This document shows, piece by piece, positions 8,793-17,348 of a stretch of 37,098 bases of DNA. The number at the start of each line of letters is the position of its first letter. Positions within the stretch are counted from its first letter, which is position 1. Source of the stretch: Eubacteriales Family XIII. Incertae Sedis bacterium (GTDB taxonomy: Bacteria > Bacillota > Clostridia > Peptostreptococcales > Anaerovoracaceae); NCBI GenBank assembly GCA_031276135.1, contig JAISNR010000133.1, positions 1 through 37,098 of the forward strand, written 5' to 3'. The notes beneath the pieces are model-generated. The model had not been told where the DNA came from. It did not search any database and was given only the letters and a program-made list of their open reading frames with translations. Both the position numbers and the translations under genes were made by a program.

Positions 8793-9707
8793 ATGAATAA
8801 AGCAGAAGAAGGGATGGTATTCAACATCCAGCGCTACAGCATCGACGACGGGCCGGGCATCCGGACGACCGTGTTCCTGAAGGGTTGCCCGTTGCGCTGT
8901 CCTTGGTGCTCCAATCCCGAATCGCAAAATCCCGATCCCGAGATCTCCTATCGGTACACGTCCTGCAAGAAATGCGGGGCCTGCGTCGAGGTCTGTCCGC
9001 ACGGCGCGCCGACGCTGACGGAGGACGGGATCTCGATCGACCGCGCGCGCTGCGCGGTCTGCGGTGCCTGCGTGCGGGTCTGCTTGGCGGAGGCGCTCAA
9101 GATCTCCGGCGAAAGCATGACGATCGACAAGGTGTTCAAGCTCATCCGCAAGGACGCCGTCTACTACGAAACCTCGGGGGGCGGCGTCACCTGCTCCGGC
9201 GGGGAAATCCTCTCGCAGCCGGAATTCGTCGCGTCCCTTTTCCGCCGCTGCAAGGAGGAGGGCATTCACACCTGCGCCGACACGTCGGGCTTCGGCAGCC
9301 CGGAGGCGCTGGACAAGGTGCTCGCCCACACTGACCTCGTGTACTTCGACCTGAAGCTCATGGACGCGGAGCGGCACAGGGAACTGATCGGCGCGCCGCT
9401 CGACCTCGTCCTGCAAAACCTGCGCACGGTCGCGGCGCGCGGGATCCCCGCCGTCCTCCGCGTGCCGCTCATCCCGACCCATAACGATTCCGACGAAAAC
9501 CTGAACGCGATCGCGGACACCGCGCGGGAGCTCGTGCCGGACGCGACCGTCCACATCCTGCCCTATCACAAATACGGCGCCAACAAATACGCCGCCGTGG
9601 GCCTGCGCTACACGCTGGACGATCTCGCGGAGAACACGCCGGAAAACCTCGCGCGCGCGCGCGGCATATTCGAAAGCCGCGGCCTCAAATGCGAGGTCAG
9701 CCAGTGA
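8793..9707 (+). CDS. Glycyl radical enzyme activating enzyme (radical SAM)
   Basis: A 304-residue radical-SAM activase. Cys32, Cys36 and Cys39 (CPLRCPWC) bind the SAM cluster. Two inserted ferredoxin motifs follow, Cys58/61/64/68 and Cys87/90/93/97, which mark the long activases of dehydratase, decarboxylase and X-succinate synthase types and not the short PflA of pyruvate formate-lyase. The SAM-binding GGE segment is present (TCSGGEIL near residue 131). It generates the Gly814 radical on the enzyme encoded just upstream. The ATG at 8793 is preceded by AGGA at 6 bases. After its stop comes a 129-base gap before the mutase gene. Confidence 0.92.
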   Translation: MNKAEEGMVFNIQRYSIDDGPGIRTTVFLKGCPLRCPWCSNPESQNPDPEISYRYTSCKKCGACVEVCPHGAPTLTEDGISIDRARCAVCGACVRVCLAEALKISGESMTIDKVFKLIRKDAVYYETSGGGVTCSGGEILSQPEFVASLFRRCKEEGIHTCADTSGFGSPEALDKVLAHTDLVYFDLKLMDAERHRELIGAPLDLVLQNLRTVAARGIPAVLRVPLIPTHNDSDENLNAIADTARELVPDATVHILPYHKYGANKYAAVGLRYTLDDLAENTPENLARARGIFESRGLKCEVSQ

Positions 9708-9783
9708 GCCGCGTGCCGAAAGCATTTTATTTGCAATCACAGGGCCGACGGGTCGGCAATACCGTCCCAAACGGCCCGGCGAT

Positions 9784-9798
9784 CGGGCATTGCCTTGC
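9784..9798 (+). promoter_or_regulatory. Weak sigma-54-like element before the B12 mutase gene
   Basis: CGGGCATTGCCTTGC has GG at 9785-9786, GC at 9797-9798 and ten bases between, and a good -12 (TTGC), but the -24 block is GGGC instead of GGCA. It lies 39 bases before the mutase ATG. It may be an internal promoter that raises mutase expression, or chance in GC-rich DNA. No recognisable cobalamin riboswitch core was seen in the gap 9708-9836. Confidence 0.25.
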
Positions 9799-9836
9799 TG
9801 AGTTATAGCGAAGCATATATGAGTATGGAGGAAAAC

Positions 9837-11780
9837 ATGATCAAAGTCAGGCAAAAGCGCATAGATGAAGACGTTTTCCTGAAAAAGCTGCGCCCGGAGG
9901 TGCTGGCGCCGTGGCCGGAAACCGGCCGCGAATGCGATCTCGACGAGGCCATAGCCTACCAAAAGAGTCTGCCGGACGACAAGAACTTCACAAAGATGCT
10001 GGCGAAATACCGCGAAGAGGGGAAGATCGGTCTGTTTCCGCGCTCCGGCGTACCCGTCGTCGAGCAGGAGATCGAGCTTCTGCGCTCGCTCAACGAGGTC
10101 GGCGTCAGGCTCTTCCCCTTCACGACGGACTCCTACACGCGCAACCTGCAGCTCGACAAGGCGCAGGCCGGACTCGAGGAGAGCATCAAGACGGGCAAGA
10201 TGAAGCTGAACGGCTATCCGATCATCAACCACGGCGTCAAGGTCACGCGCAAGGTCGTGGAATCCTGCGAGGGCGCCTTCGACCCGCGCTCGTCGCGCGT
10301 GGCCAACAGCTTCGTCGGCGAGGTCGCCTTCGCCTCCGGCATGACGGCCATGCCCAACAGCTTCTTCGGCTGGATCGGCGGCTACGACAAGACCGCGAGC
10401 GCGGAGGAGTGCATCGAAACCGCGCAGTATCTGGGCCGGCTCATCGGCTATTACGCGGATCGCGGCGTGATCATCTCCACCGACTGCCACGGATGGATCC
10501 CCAACGGCGTCATTCCCATGTACATCAACATCGCCACGCAGATCATCGAGGCGCTCACCTCGGCCGAGCAGGGCGTGAAGAGCATCGTGCCCCTCATGAA
10601 CTTTCAGGGCAACCTCGCGCAGGACGTGTCGGAGATCAAGGCCGCGCCGGGGCTCTTCCGCAAATACCTCGACAAATTCGGATATACGGACGTCACGATC
10701 CCGGGTCTGATCGGCAACCAATCCTCCCTTTTCGCCTTTCCGCAGGACATCGGCTACGCCTACGGCTACATCAACTACGTGGCGATGGTCGCGGCGCTGG
10801 CGCCCCTGGACGCGTGCTCGGTCAAGACCGTAGACGAGGCCATCGGCGTGCCGAGCGTGGAATCCCACATGCAGACCTACCGTTCCGCCAACTGGATATT
10901 CAACGTCGTGCGCGGGCAGGGCCTGCAGTACGACGACGCGGACGTGCGTCAAGAGCGGCACATCTGCGAGCTCGCGGTTTCGGCCATCATCGACAAGGTG
11001 CTCGACATGGGTGACGGCGACCTCGCGGTGGGCGTCGTCAAGGCCCTCGCGGCCGGCGTGCTCGATTCGCCCTTCTCCATCAACGTAAACGTGCGCGACC
11101 TGTGCATGGGCGCGCGCGACCTGCGGGGCGCCTGCCGCTACATCGACTTCGGCAACTTGCCCTTGCCGGAAGAGGTAAAGAGTTACAATAACGAAAAAAT
11201 CCGCGAGCGCGAGAAGACCGAGGGCCGCAAGTTGGGTTACAGAACCAGCCTCGCCGACTTCTGGACGCTCAGCAGGGGCTGTCTCATCGATCCGCCGGAG
11301 CGCATCGCGCGCGAGGACGAAGAGGAGATATCCGCCGAGATCGCCGAGGTGATCAGGAGCGCGGCGCCGACCGTCGTCACGGGTACCGTTGGCGTGGACG
11401 CGCACGTCATCGGCACGAAAATCATCTCCAAGGTGCTGCGCGAAACGGGCTTCAAGGTCGTCGCGCTCGGCGCGCAGACCTCCCCCGAGGAATTCATCAA
11501 GGCGGCGCAGGAGACCGCCGCGGACGCGATGCTCATGACCTCGCTGTACGGCATGGCGGAGATGGATTTGCAGGGCTTCCGCGACAAATGCGTCGAGGCC
11601 GGCATCGGCGACGTCCTGCTCTACATCGGCGGCATTCTCGGCGTCGGCAAGCACGACTTCGCGGACGACGAGGTGAAGTTCAAGAAGCTCGGCTTCGACC
11701 GCGTCTATCCGCCCGAATCCGACGTGGCGCTGTCCGTCGGCGACCTGTTCGACGATCTGAAAGCGCGCGGCAGGATCTGA
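9837..11780 (+). CDS. Adenosylcobalamin-dependent carbon-skeleton mutase, glutamate-mutase-like E and S subunits fused
   Basis: A 647-residue protein. Residues 1-480 match the epsilon (GlmE) barrel of glutamate mutase, and residues 505-647 match the B12-binding sigma (GlmS) subunit with the base-off motif Asp521-x-His523-x-x-Gly526, the later TSLYG and the GG of IGGILG. The subunits are separate in Clostridium cochlearium. Aligned without gaps to the remembered clostridial GlmE, the three carboxylate-binding arginines (66, 100, 149) are kept as Arg69, Arg102 and Arg151, and Lys326 and Glu330 are kept (VKTVDEAIG). Glu171, which holds the substrate amino group, is Pro173; Tyr177 is Trp179; Tyr181 is kept as Tyr183. 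So it likely isomerises a carboxylate other than glutamate. ATG 9837 has GGAGG; the reactivase gene follows after 4 bases. Confidence 0.85.
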   Translation: MIKVRQKRIDEDVFLKKLRPEVLAPWPETGRECDLDEAIAYQKSLPDDKNFTKMLAKYREEGKIGLFPRSGVPVVEQEIELLRSLNEVGVRLFPFTTDSYTRNLQLDKAQAGLEESIKTGKMKLNGYPIINHGVKVTRKVVESCEGAFDPRSSRVANSFVGEVAFASGMTAMPNSFFGWIGGYDKTASAEECIETAQYLGRLIGYYADRGVIISTDCHGWIPNGVIPMYINIATQIIEALTSAEQGVKSIVPLMNFQGNLAQDVSEIKAAPGLFRKYLDKFGYTDVTIPGLIGNQSSLFAFPQDIGYAYGYINYVAMVAALAPLDACSVKTVDEAIGVPSVESHMQTYRSANWIFNVVRGQGLQYDDADVRQERHICELAVSAIIDKVLDMGDGDLAVGVVKALAAGVLDSPFSINVNVRDLCMGARDLRGACRYIDFGNLPLPEEVKSYNNEKIREREKTEGRKLGYRTSLADFWTLSRGCLIDPPERIAREDEEEISAEIAEVIRSAAPTVVTGTVGVDAHVIGTKIISKVLRETGFKVVALGAQTSPEEFIKAAQETAADAMLMTSLYGMAEMDLQGFRDKCVEAGIGDVLLYIGGILGVGKHDFADDEVKFKKLGFDRVYPPESDVALSVGDLFDDLKARGRI

Positions 11781-11784
11781 CGGC

Positions 11785-13161
11785 ATGAGCCGGCTGCGCG
11801 TATTCATCGACTTCGGCAGCACGTTTACGAAGGGCGTCGCCTTCGATCTCGAATCGGAGAGCTTGGCGGCGCGCGTGCAAAGCCCTTCCACGGCGGACAC
11901 GGATATCACCGTCGGCCTGCGAAAAACGCTGGACGCGCTCGCGCGCGAACTTCCGGTCGGGGAGGCGGAGCTCGCCGGCGCCTTGGCGTGCAGCAGCGCG
12001 GCGGGCGGTCTGCGCATGGTCTGCGTCGGTCTCGTTCCCGACTACACCACGAAGGCGGGCCGGCTCGCGGCTCTGGGCGCGGGCGCGAAGGTGGTCGGTT
12101 CTTTTTCCTACGAGCTGTCCGCGTCGGAGCTGCGCGAAATGGACGCGCTCGCGCCCGACATCGTGCTGCTGACGGGCGGCACGGACGGCGGGAACCGCAA
12201 GACCATCGTGCGCAACGCGGAGTTGATCGCGGCTTCTTCCGCCGTCCGCAACGTCATCGCGGCCGGAAACAAATCCGCCCGCGACGAAATCGAGAGCGCC
12301 TTTGAAGGCTCCGGGAAAAATCTGCGCTTCGCGAAGAACGTCATGCCCGAATTCGGCGTGCTGGAGCTGAGTTCGGTCAACGAGCAAATACGCGAATTGT
12401 TCATCGGCCGCATCACGGAAGCGAAGGGCATCGCGCGCGCGGAGGAGCTCATCGGCGGGCTCGTCATGCCGACGCCGGCCGCCGTCTTTGCGGCCGCGCG
12501 CCTGATCGCCGAGGGCACGCCCTCGGAAGCGGGGCTCGGCGAGCTCCTGCTCGTGGACGTGGGCGGCGCGACGACGGACGTGTATTCCGTCGCCAAGGGC
12601 GCGCCGACGCGCGCCGACGCGCGTCTCATGGGCCTGACGGAGCCGCGCGCGAAGCGCACGGTCGAGGGCGACCTCGGCTTGTTCCACAACCTCGACACGC
12701 TGGCGGAAATCGCCGGCGAATCCGATATTTTTGCCGCGGACGATCCCGGGCTTTTCGGCGAAAACGTGAAGGATCTGCGCGCGCGCCTGTCCGTGCCCGA
12801 CGGGGACGCGCTCACGCGCTGTCAGCGCATGCTCTCGCGTCTCGCCGTGAAGACGGCGGTCGAGCGGCACGTCGGCCGTCTCGAAGCGATTCTGACGGGG
12901 GAGGGCGAGGTCTGGGTGCAGCGCGGAAAGGATTTGAGCAATCTCCCCACCGTGCTGGGCGCGGGCGGGCCGCTCGCGTTTTCGAGCGATCCGCGCTACG
13001 TCCTCGAGGGCGTTCTGCCCGGCGCGCCGGGCGTTCTCGCGCCGCGCGCTCCGAAATTTCTGCTGGACTCGAAATACATTCTGTTCGCCGTCGGCCTGCT
13101 CGCGCAGAGCGAGCCCGCGAAGGCCCTGCGCATTGTGAAGAAATATCTCACGGATATTTAG
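11785..13161 (+). CDS. MutL/GlmL-type reactivating ATPase for the B12 mutase
   Basis: A 458-residue ASKHA-fold protein. Its phosphate-binding loops are visible: DFGSTFTKG near residue 9, LLTGGTDGGN near residue 129, DVGGATTDVYS near residue 257 and a late GAGGPL. This pattern is that of GlmL, the protein coded with glutamate mutase subunits and thought to exchange damaged cobalamin in the mutase using ATP. It begins 4 bases after the mutase stop, with its ribosome site (AGGA) inside the end of the mutase gene, so the two are translationally coupled. A usual-length, intact copy argues that the mutase works in the cell. Confidence 0.9.
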   Translation: MSRLRVFIDFGSTFTKGVAFDLESESLAARVQSPSTADTDITVGLRKTLDALARELPVGEAELAGALACSSAAGGLRMVCVGLVPDYTTKAGRLAALGAGAKVVGSFSYELSASELREMDALAPDIVLLTGGTDGGNRKTIVRNAELIAASSAVRNVIAAGNKSARDEIESAFEGSGKNLRFAKNVMPEFGVLELSSVNEQIRELFIGRITEAKGIARAEELIGGLVMPTPAAVFAAARLIAEGTPSEAGLGELLLVDVGGATTDVYSVAKGAPTRADARLMGLTEPRAKRTVEGDLGLFHNLDTLAEIAGESDIFAADDPGLFGENVKDLRARLSVPDGDALTRCQRMLSRLAVKTAVERHVGRLEAILTGEGEVWVQRGKDLSNLPTVLGAGGPLAFSSDPRYVLEGVLPGAPGVLAPRAPKFLLDSKYILFAVGLLAQSEPAKALRIVKKYLTDI

Positions 13162-13176
13162 AATAGGAGCAAATCC

Positions 13177-14568
13177 ATGGACGCAAGTTACCTGTTCGCC
13201 AAGAATTTCATCGAAACGCCCTTTTCCAAGCTGCCCGCCGATGCCGTGAAGGAAGCCAAGAACCAGATTTTGGACTTCATCGGCGTCGCGCTGGCCGGCT
13301 CGTGCAAGGAGGGCGCAAACGAGCTGTGCGAGCTGTACGCCGAATGGGGCGGCGCGCCGCAGGCCACCGTGTTCGGGCGCGGCGACAAGCTGCCCGCGCC
13401 GCACGCCGCGCAGATCAACGCGACGATGGGCCATTCCCTCGACTACGACGACGTGCACGAGGACGCGACGATGCACCCCGGCGTCGTGACGATCACGACG
13501 GCTCTTGCGACGGGCGAGCTGATCGGCGGCCTGTCGGGGCAAAAATTCCTGCAAGCGGTCGCCGTGGGCGGCGACATGATCTCGCGCCTCGGCCTCGCGA
13601 CGCGCCCCGGCCAGAACATCCACAAGTTCGGCTGGCACTTCACGACGCTGAAGGGCTTCATGGTCTCCGCCGCCGTGACCGCCTACCTTCTGGGCCTCGA
13701 CGAGGAGAAGATCGTGGCCGCCATCGGCATCGGCTATCACCAGTGCGCGGGCAACGGGCAGGCCGTGAAGGACGGCGTGCTGACCAAGCGCATGGGGCCG
13801 GGCTTCGCCGTCAAGGGCGGCATGACCGCCGCGCTCCTCGCCAAGAAGGGCGTGACCGGCGCGCGCAACGCGCTGGAAGGCATCTCCGGATACTACAACG
13901 TGTACCATCAGGGCAGCTATTCGCACGACATTCTCGTGGGCGAGCTCGGCGAGAAGTTTGAAGGCGCGAACATCACGATCAAGCCCTATCCCTGCTGCCG
14001 AGGCGTGCATCCCTTCATCGACGCCGCCCTCGAAATACGCCAAAAATACGGCGTGAAGCCGGAGGATGTGAAGAACATCATGATCTGGTGCGGCAAGGGT
14101 ACGCAGGGTCTGCTCGGCGAGCCGCTCGAGCACAAAGCCAGCCCGCGCAGCCCGGTCGACAGCCAGTTTTCGGTGCCTTGGGGCGTCGCCGTCTCGCTTT
14201 CGCGCGGCCGGCCCGGCCTGAACGATTACACGGAGGAGGCGATCAAAAGCCGCGACATATTGGATATGGCCGCGAAAATCAGCCTCGCCTACGATCCGGA
14301 GCTGGATTCCACGGGGCTCGAGCCCGCGCGGGTCGCCGTCACGACGAACGCCGGGGAATCCCACAGCGCCCACGTCGAGATCGCCACGGGTTCGCCCGGA
14401 AACATGCTGTCCTACGACGACGTCGAAAAGAAATTCCGCGATTGCGTGAAGCAGTCGAAGCGGCGCATATCGGACGCGAACGCGGACGCGGTCGTCGCCT
14501 TCGTGAAGGATATCGACCGAAGCGCCGACGTGCGCGCGCTTTTGAAATTGCTCGTTTGGGAGTCGTAA
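13177..14568 (+). CDS. MmgE/PrpD family lyase
   Basis: A 463-residue member of the family that includes 2-methylcitrate dehydratase, cis-aconitate decarboxylase and iminodisuccinate epimerase. The family signature is clear: GHSLDYDDVHEDATMHPG near residues 87-104, then helical repeats and the KPYPCCRGVHPFID segment near 268-281. Members add or remove water, CO2 or protons alpha to carboxylates in di- and tricarboxylic acids. It starts 15 bases after the reactivase with TAGGAG at its site. In the classic methylaspartate operon this place is taken by an ammonia-lyase, so a hydroxy-acid dehydratase here would fit a nitrogen-free substrate. That assignment is inference; the exact reaction cannot be read. 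Confidence 0.85.
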   Translation: MDASYLFAKNFIETPFSKLPADAVKEAKNQILDFIGVALAGSCKEGANELCELYAEWGGAPQATVFGRGDKLPAPHAAQINATMGHSLDYDDVHEDATMHPGVVTITTALATGELIGGLSGQKFLQAVAVGGDMISRLGLATRPGQNIHKFGWHFTTLKGFMVSAAVTAYLLGLDEEKIVAAIGIGYHQCAGNGQAVKDGVLTKRMGPGFAVKGGMTAALLAKKGVTGARNALEGISGYYNVYHQGSYSHDILVGELGEKFEGANITIKPYPCCRGVHPFIDAALEIRQKYGVKPEDVKNIMIWCGKGTQGLLGEPLEHKASPRSPVDSQFSVPWGVAVSLSRGRPGLNDYTEEAIKSRDILDMAAKISLAYDPELDSTGLEPARVAVTTNAGESHSAHVEIATGSPGNMLSYDDVEKKFRDCVKQSKRRISDANADAVVAFVKDIDRSADVRALLKLLVWES

Positions 14569-14720
14569 AGGGCGCGTCGCGCCGCGCGGCTTCGATGCGG
14601 AGAAGGATTTCGGAAAATAGCAACAGTTAAGTTATAAAATGGAGAAAGCTCTATTTGTGAAAGGCCGCGGACGGCGAAGCGTCGCCGCCCGGCGGTCGAT
14701 GCGTCCAAGGAGGAGATGTC
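14569..14720 (+). other. Intergenic gap with a small hairpin and a weak promoter-like pair
   Basis: The 152-base gap holds CGGCGA-AGCG-TCGCCG at 14672-14687, a stem of 6 without a T-run. It also holds a poor sigma-70-like pair, TTCGGA at 14609 and TATAAA at 14633 with 18 bases between. Neither is strong. Readthrough from the lyase to the alcohol dehydrogenase is likely. Confidence 0.3.
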
Positions 14721-15863
14721 ATGAGCGCAATTCCCAAAACAAGCAAGGCCGCCGTACTGGTGGAGCTCGGAAAGCCGGAAGTGATTCAAGATGTGGAGAT
14801 TCCCGAAATACGCCCCGGCACGATGCTCGTCCGCGTGCTCCTCGCTGGCATCTGCGGCACCGATGTGCATCAGGCGGCCGGCGAGCTGAGCATTCCGCCC
14901 CTCGTCCCCGCGATCCAAGGCCACGAAACGCTCGGAGAGATCGTGCAATTGGGTTCCGAGGGACTGCTCGACATCGGCTGCCGCAAGCTGAAGGTCGGCG
15001 ACCGTATCATGTGGGCGCACCCCTTCTGCGGCGAATGCTACTACTGCCGCGTCGCGCGCAAGCCCTACATGTGCAACGCGTTCGGAACGGGTTACGGCTT
15101 CGTCTCCCCCGAGCTGCTCAGGGGCGGCTTCGCCGAGTACGTGCACATCAACGAGAAGACCGAGGTCGTCCTCGTGCCGGAGAGCGTGACGGACGAGGAG
15201 GCGATCGGCGTCGGCTGCGCCTTCCGCACGGTCGTCAGCGGCTACGAGCGCTTGCAGCGCCACAGCCCCATCGGCACGGCGGACACGGTCGTGGTGCAGG
15301 GCGCGGGTCCGATCGGGCTGTATTCCACGCTTCTCGCATCGTTCTCCGGCGCGGCGCGCGTCGTCACCATAGGCGCTCCCGCGGAGAGGCTCGGCCTCGC
15401 GAAGGAATGGGGCGCGACCGTCACCATCGACATCGACGCGGTCAAGGATCACAAGGATCGCGTAAAAATCGTGATGGATCTGACGGAAGGACGCGGCGCG
15501 GAATTCGCCATCGAAGCGTCCGGCGCGCCGAACGCCTTCCTCGAAGGCTTCGATTTCCTCTGCAAGGACAGCACCTATCTCGTCATGGGCCAGACCTCGA
15601 ACAGGGCGGTGGAGTTTCAGCCGAATCTGTTGCAGCGCAAGCAGGCCTGCGTGATCGGCAGCGGCAGCGCGGACGCGCGCCACTATTACAAGGCGCTGAA
15701 GTTCATTGAGGCGCATCGCGACCGCATCGACTTCTCGCGCATGCTCTCGTCCACCTACGAGCTCGAGGACATCAACACGGCGCTTGAGAACATGAAGCTC
15801 GGCAAGGACATCAAAGGCGCCATCGACAACCGCAAGCGCACCTGCGGCTGCTCGCACGAATAA
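14721..15863 (+). CDS. Zinc-dependent alcohol dehydrogenase (MDR family)
   Basis: A 380-residue medium-chain dehydrogenase. Catalytic zinc ligands are Cys45 (GICGTDVH) and His68-Glu69 (GHE). The structural zinc site is Cys103, Cys106, Cys109 and Cys118. The NAD(P)-binding motif is GAGPIG at 194-199. It should interconvert a secondary or primary alcohol and a carbonyl in the cytoplasm. The C-terminus ends in a short Cys/His tail (TCGCSHE) that is not usual for the family. A strong AAGGAGGAG site precedes the ATG. The aldehyde dehydrogenase gene follows after 33 bases, which suggests successive alcohol-to-acid oxidation of one pathway intermediate; the alcohol is unknown. Confidence 0.9.
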   Translation: MSAIPKTSKAAVLVELGKPEVIQDVEIPEIRPGTMLVRVLLAGICGTDVHQAAGELSIPPLVPAIQGHETLGEIVQLGSEGLLDIGCRKLKVGDRIMWAHPFCGECYYCRVARKPYMCNAFGTGYGFVSPELLRGGFAEYVHINEKTEVVLVPESVTDEEAIGVGCAFRTVVSGYERLQRHSPIGTADTVVVQGAGPIGLYSTLLASFSGAARVVTIGAPAERLGLAKEWGATVTIDIDAVKDHKDRVKIVMDLTEGRGAEFAIEASGAPNAFLEGFDFLCKDSTYLVMGQTSNRAVEFQPNLLQRKQACVIGSGSADARHYYKALKFIEAHRDRIDFSRMLSSTYELEDINTALENMKLGKDIKGAIDNRKRTCGCSHE

Positions 15864-15896
15864 TCTGTTTTACGGTTGCATTGGAGGGAAATCCAC

Positions 15897-17336
15897 ATGA
15901 TCGCAACAAAAATGTACATCGGGGGCGCGTGGACGGACGCCGCGTCCGGCAAGACCTTTGAAACGCTGAATCCATCCACGAACGAGCCCTTCGGAACGGT
16001 TCCGCTCGCGGGCGCCGAGGACATCGACAAGGCCGTGGCCGCCGCGCGCGCGGCCTTCCCCGCTTGGTCGTCCAAGACGCAGGCGGAGCGTTCCGCCGTG
16101 CTGAACCGCATAAGCGCGGCGATTCGCGAGAACGCCGAGGAGTTCGCCATGCTCGGCGCAAAAGAGCACGGCATGCCCGCGAAGCTCGGCTTCGGCCCGA
16201 CCATGGGCGCCAGCGGCAATTTTGAGATGGCGGCCACCTACGCGCGCGCCACGGGCGGCGATTTCATTCACAGCTCGAAGCCGAACGTCCTGTACTGCCT
16301 CGACCGCGTGCCCATCGGCGTTTGCGCGCTGATCATCCCGTGGAATCTTCCGCTCTTTCTCATGTCGCAGAAGATCGCGCTGAGCATCTCCACGGGCAAT
16401 ACCTGCGTCGTGAAGCCCCCCTCCATCAACTCCATCATCGGCCTTCGCCTGGCCGAGATCATCGACGGCGTGGAAGGTCTGCCCAAGGGCGTCGTGAACG
16501 TGATCACGGGTCCCGGAAGCAGCGTGGGACACGCGTTGGCGGCGCATCCCGGCGTCGATTGCGTCGGCTTCACGGGCAGCACGGAAACGGGCGTCTCGAT
16601 CATGGAAGCGGCCGCTCCGACGCTCAAGAAGGTAATCATGGAGCTCGGCGGCAAGAATCCCGCCATCATCTTCCCGGACGCGAATCTCGACCAAGCGCTC
16701 GAATCGCTCGGGCATCACCAGTTCTTCAACTGCGGCCAGGCCTGCGGCTCGCCGGGGCGCTATTACGTCCACGAAAGCGTATTCGACGCCTTCCTCGAAA
16801 AACTGCTGGCCTGCGCGAAGCATCAGGTCGTCGGCGATCCGACGCTGCCCGAGACGACGATGGGCCCGATGGTGTCCGCCGAACACGCGAACAAGGTCAT
16901 GGCCTACATCGAATCCGGCGTGAGCGAGGGCGCGAAGCTCGTCCACGGCGGCCGGCGCGCGCTTGACAAAGGCAATTTCATAGAGCCGACCATATTCACG
17001 GATGTCACGCCTTCCATGAAGATCTACCGCGAGGAGATCTTCGGGCCGGTGGCCGTCCTGCTCAAGTGGAAGGACGAGGACGCCGTCATCGATCTCGCGA
17101 ACGACAACACCTACGGGCTCACGGCTTCCATCTGGACGACGAATGTCGCGCGCGCGCTGAAGCTGGGCAGGAGGCTCACCGTCGGCACCTTCTCCGTCAA
17201 CGGCCACAATCTGATCGCGCCCGAGGCCCCGTGGGGCGGCGTGCGGCAAAGCGGCATCGGCAAGGAAGGCGGCTGGCAGGGGGTGCTGGAGTATACGGAG
17301 CAAAAAATGATTACCATCAACTTGGACGAGGAGTAG
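15897..17336 (+). CDS. NAD(P)-dependent aldehyde dehydrogenase
   Basis: A 479-residue enzyme of the aldehyde dehydrogenase superfamily. Key residues are visible: PWN at 148-150, the nucleotide-binding FTGSTETG near 225-232, general base Glu249 (MELGGKNP) and nucleophile Cys283 (GQAC). It makes a carboxylic acid from an aldehyde with no CoA-acylating signature evident. The ATG at 15897 was chosen because GGAGGG lies 9 bases upstream; a TTG-initiated extension further upstream would overlap that site. It lies between the alcohol dehydrogenase and a lactonase-like gene. A semialdehyde from the aldolase encoded at 25278 is one possible substrate. Confidence 0.92.
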   Translation: MIATKMYIGGAWTDAASGKTFETLNPSTNEPFGTVPLAGAEDIDKAVAAARAAFPAWSSKTQAERSAVLNRISAAIRENAEEFAMLGAKEHGMPAKLGFGPTMGASGNFEMAATYARATGGDFIHSSKPNVLYCLDRVPIGVCALIIPWNLPLFLMSQKIALSISTGNTCVVKPPSINSIIGLRLAEIIDGVEGLPKGVVNVITGPGSSVGHALAAHPGVDCVGFTGSTETGVSIMEAAAPTLKKVIMELGGKNPAIIFPDANLDQALESLGHHQFFNCGQACGSPGRYYVHESVFDAFLEKLLACAKHQVVGDPTLPETTMGPMVSAEHANKVMAYIESGVSEGAKLVHGGRRALDKGNFIEPTIFTDVTPSMKIYREEIFGPVAVLLKWKDEDAVIDLANDNTYGLTASIWTTNVARALKLGRRLTVGTFSVNGHNLIAPEAPWGGVRQSGIGKEGGWQGVLEYTEQKMITINLDEE

Positions 17337-17348
17337 AGGGCTACCGAT

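Noticed and set aside
9708..9836. Cobalamin riboswitch ahead of the B12 mutase
   Set aside because: No B12-box-like core or extended leader fold was recognisable in 129 bases.
9837..11780. True glutamate mutase
   Set aside because: The amine-binding Glu171 position is Pro and no methylaspartate ammonia-lyase gene is nearby; kept only as family membership.
8781..14373. Long minus-strand open frames opposite the activase, mutase, reactivase and lyase genes
   Set aside because: Same shadow effect; the plus-strand products are complete family members with intact motifs.
14609..14638. Sigma-70 promoter before the alcohol dehydrogenase gene
   Set aside because: The -35 match is poor; mentioned only within the gap description.
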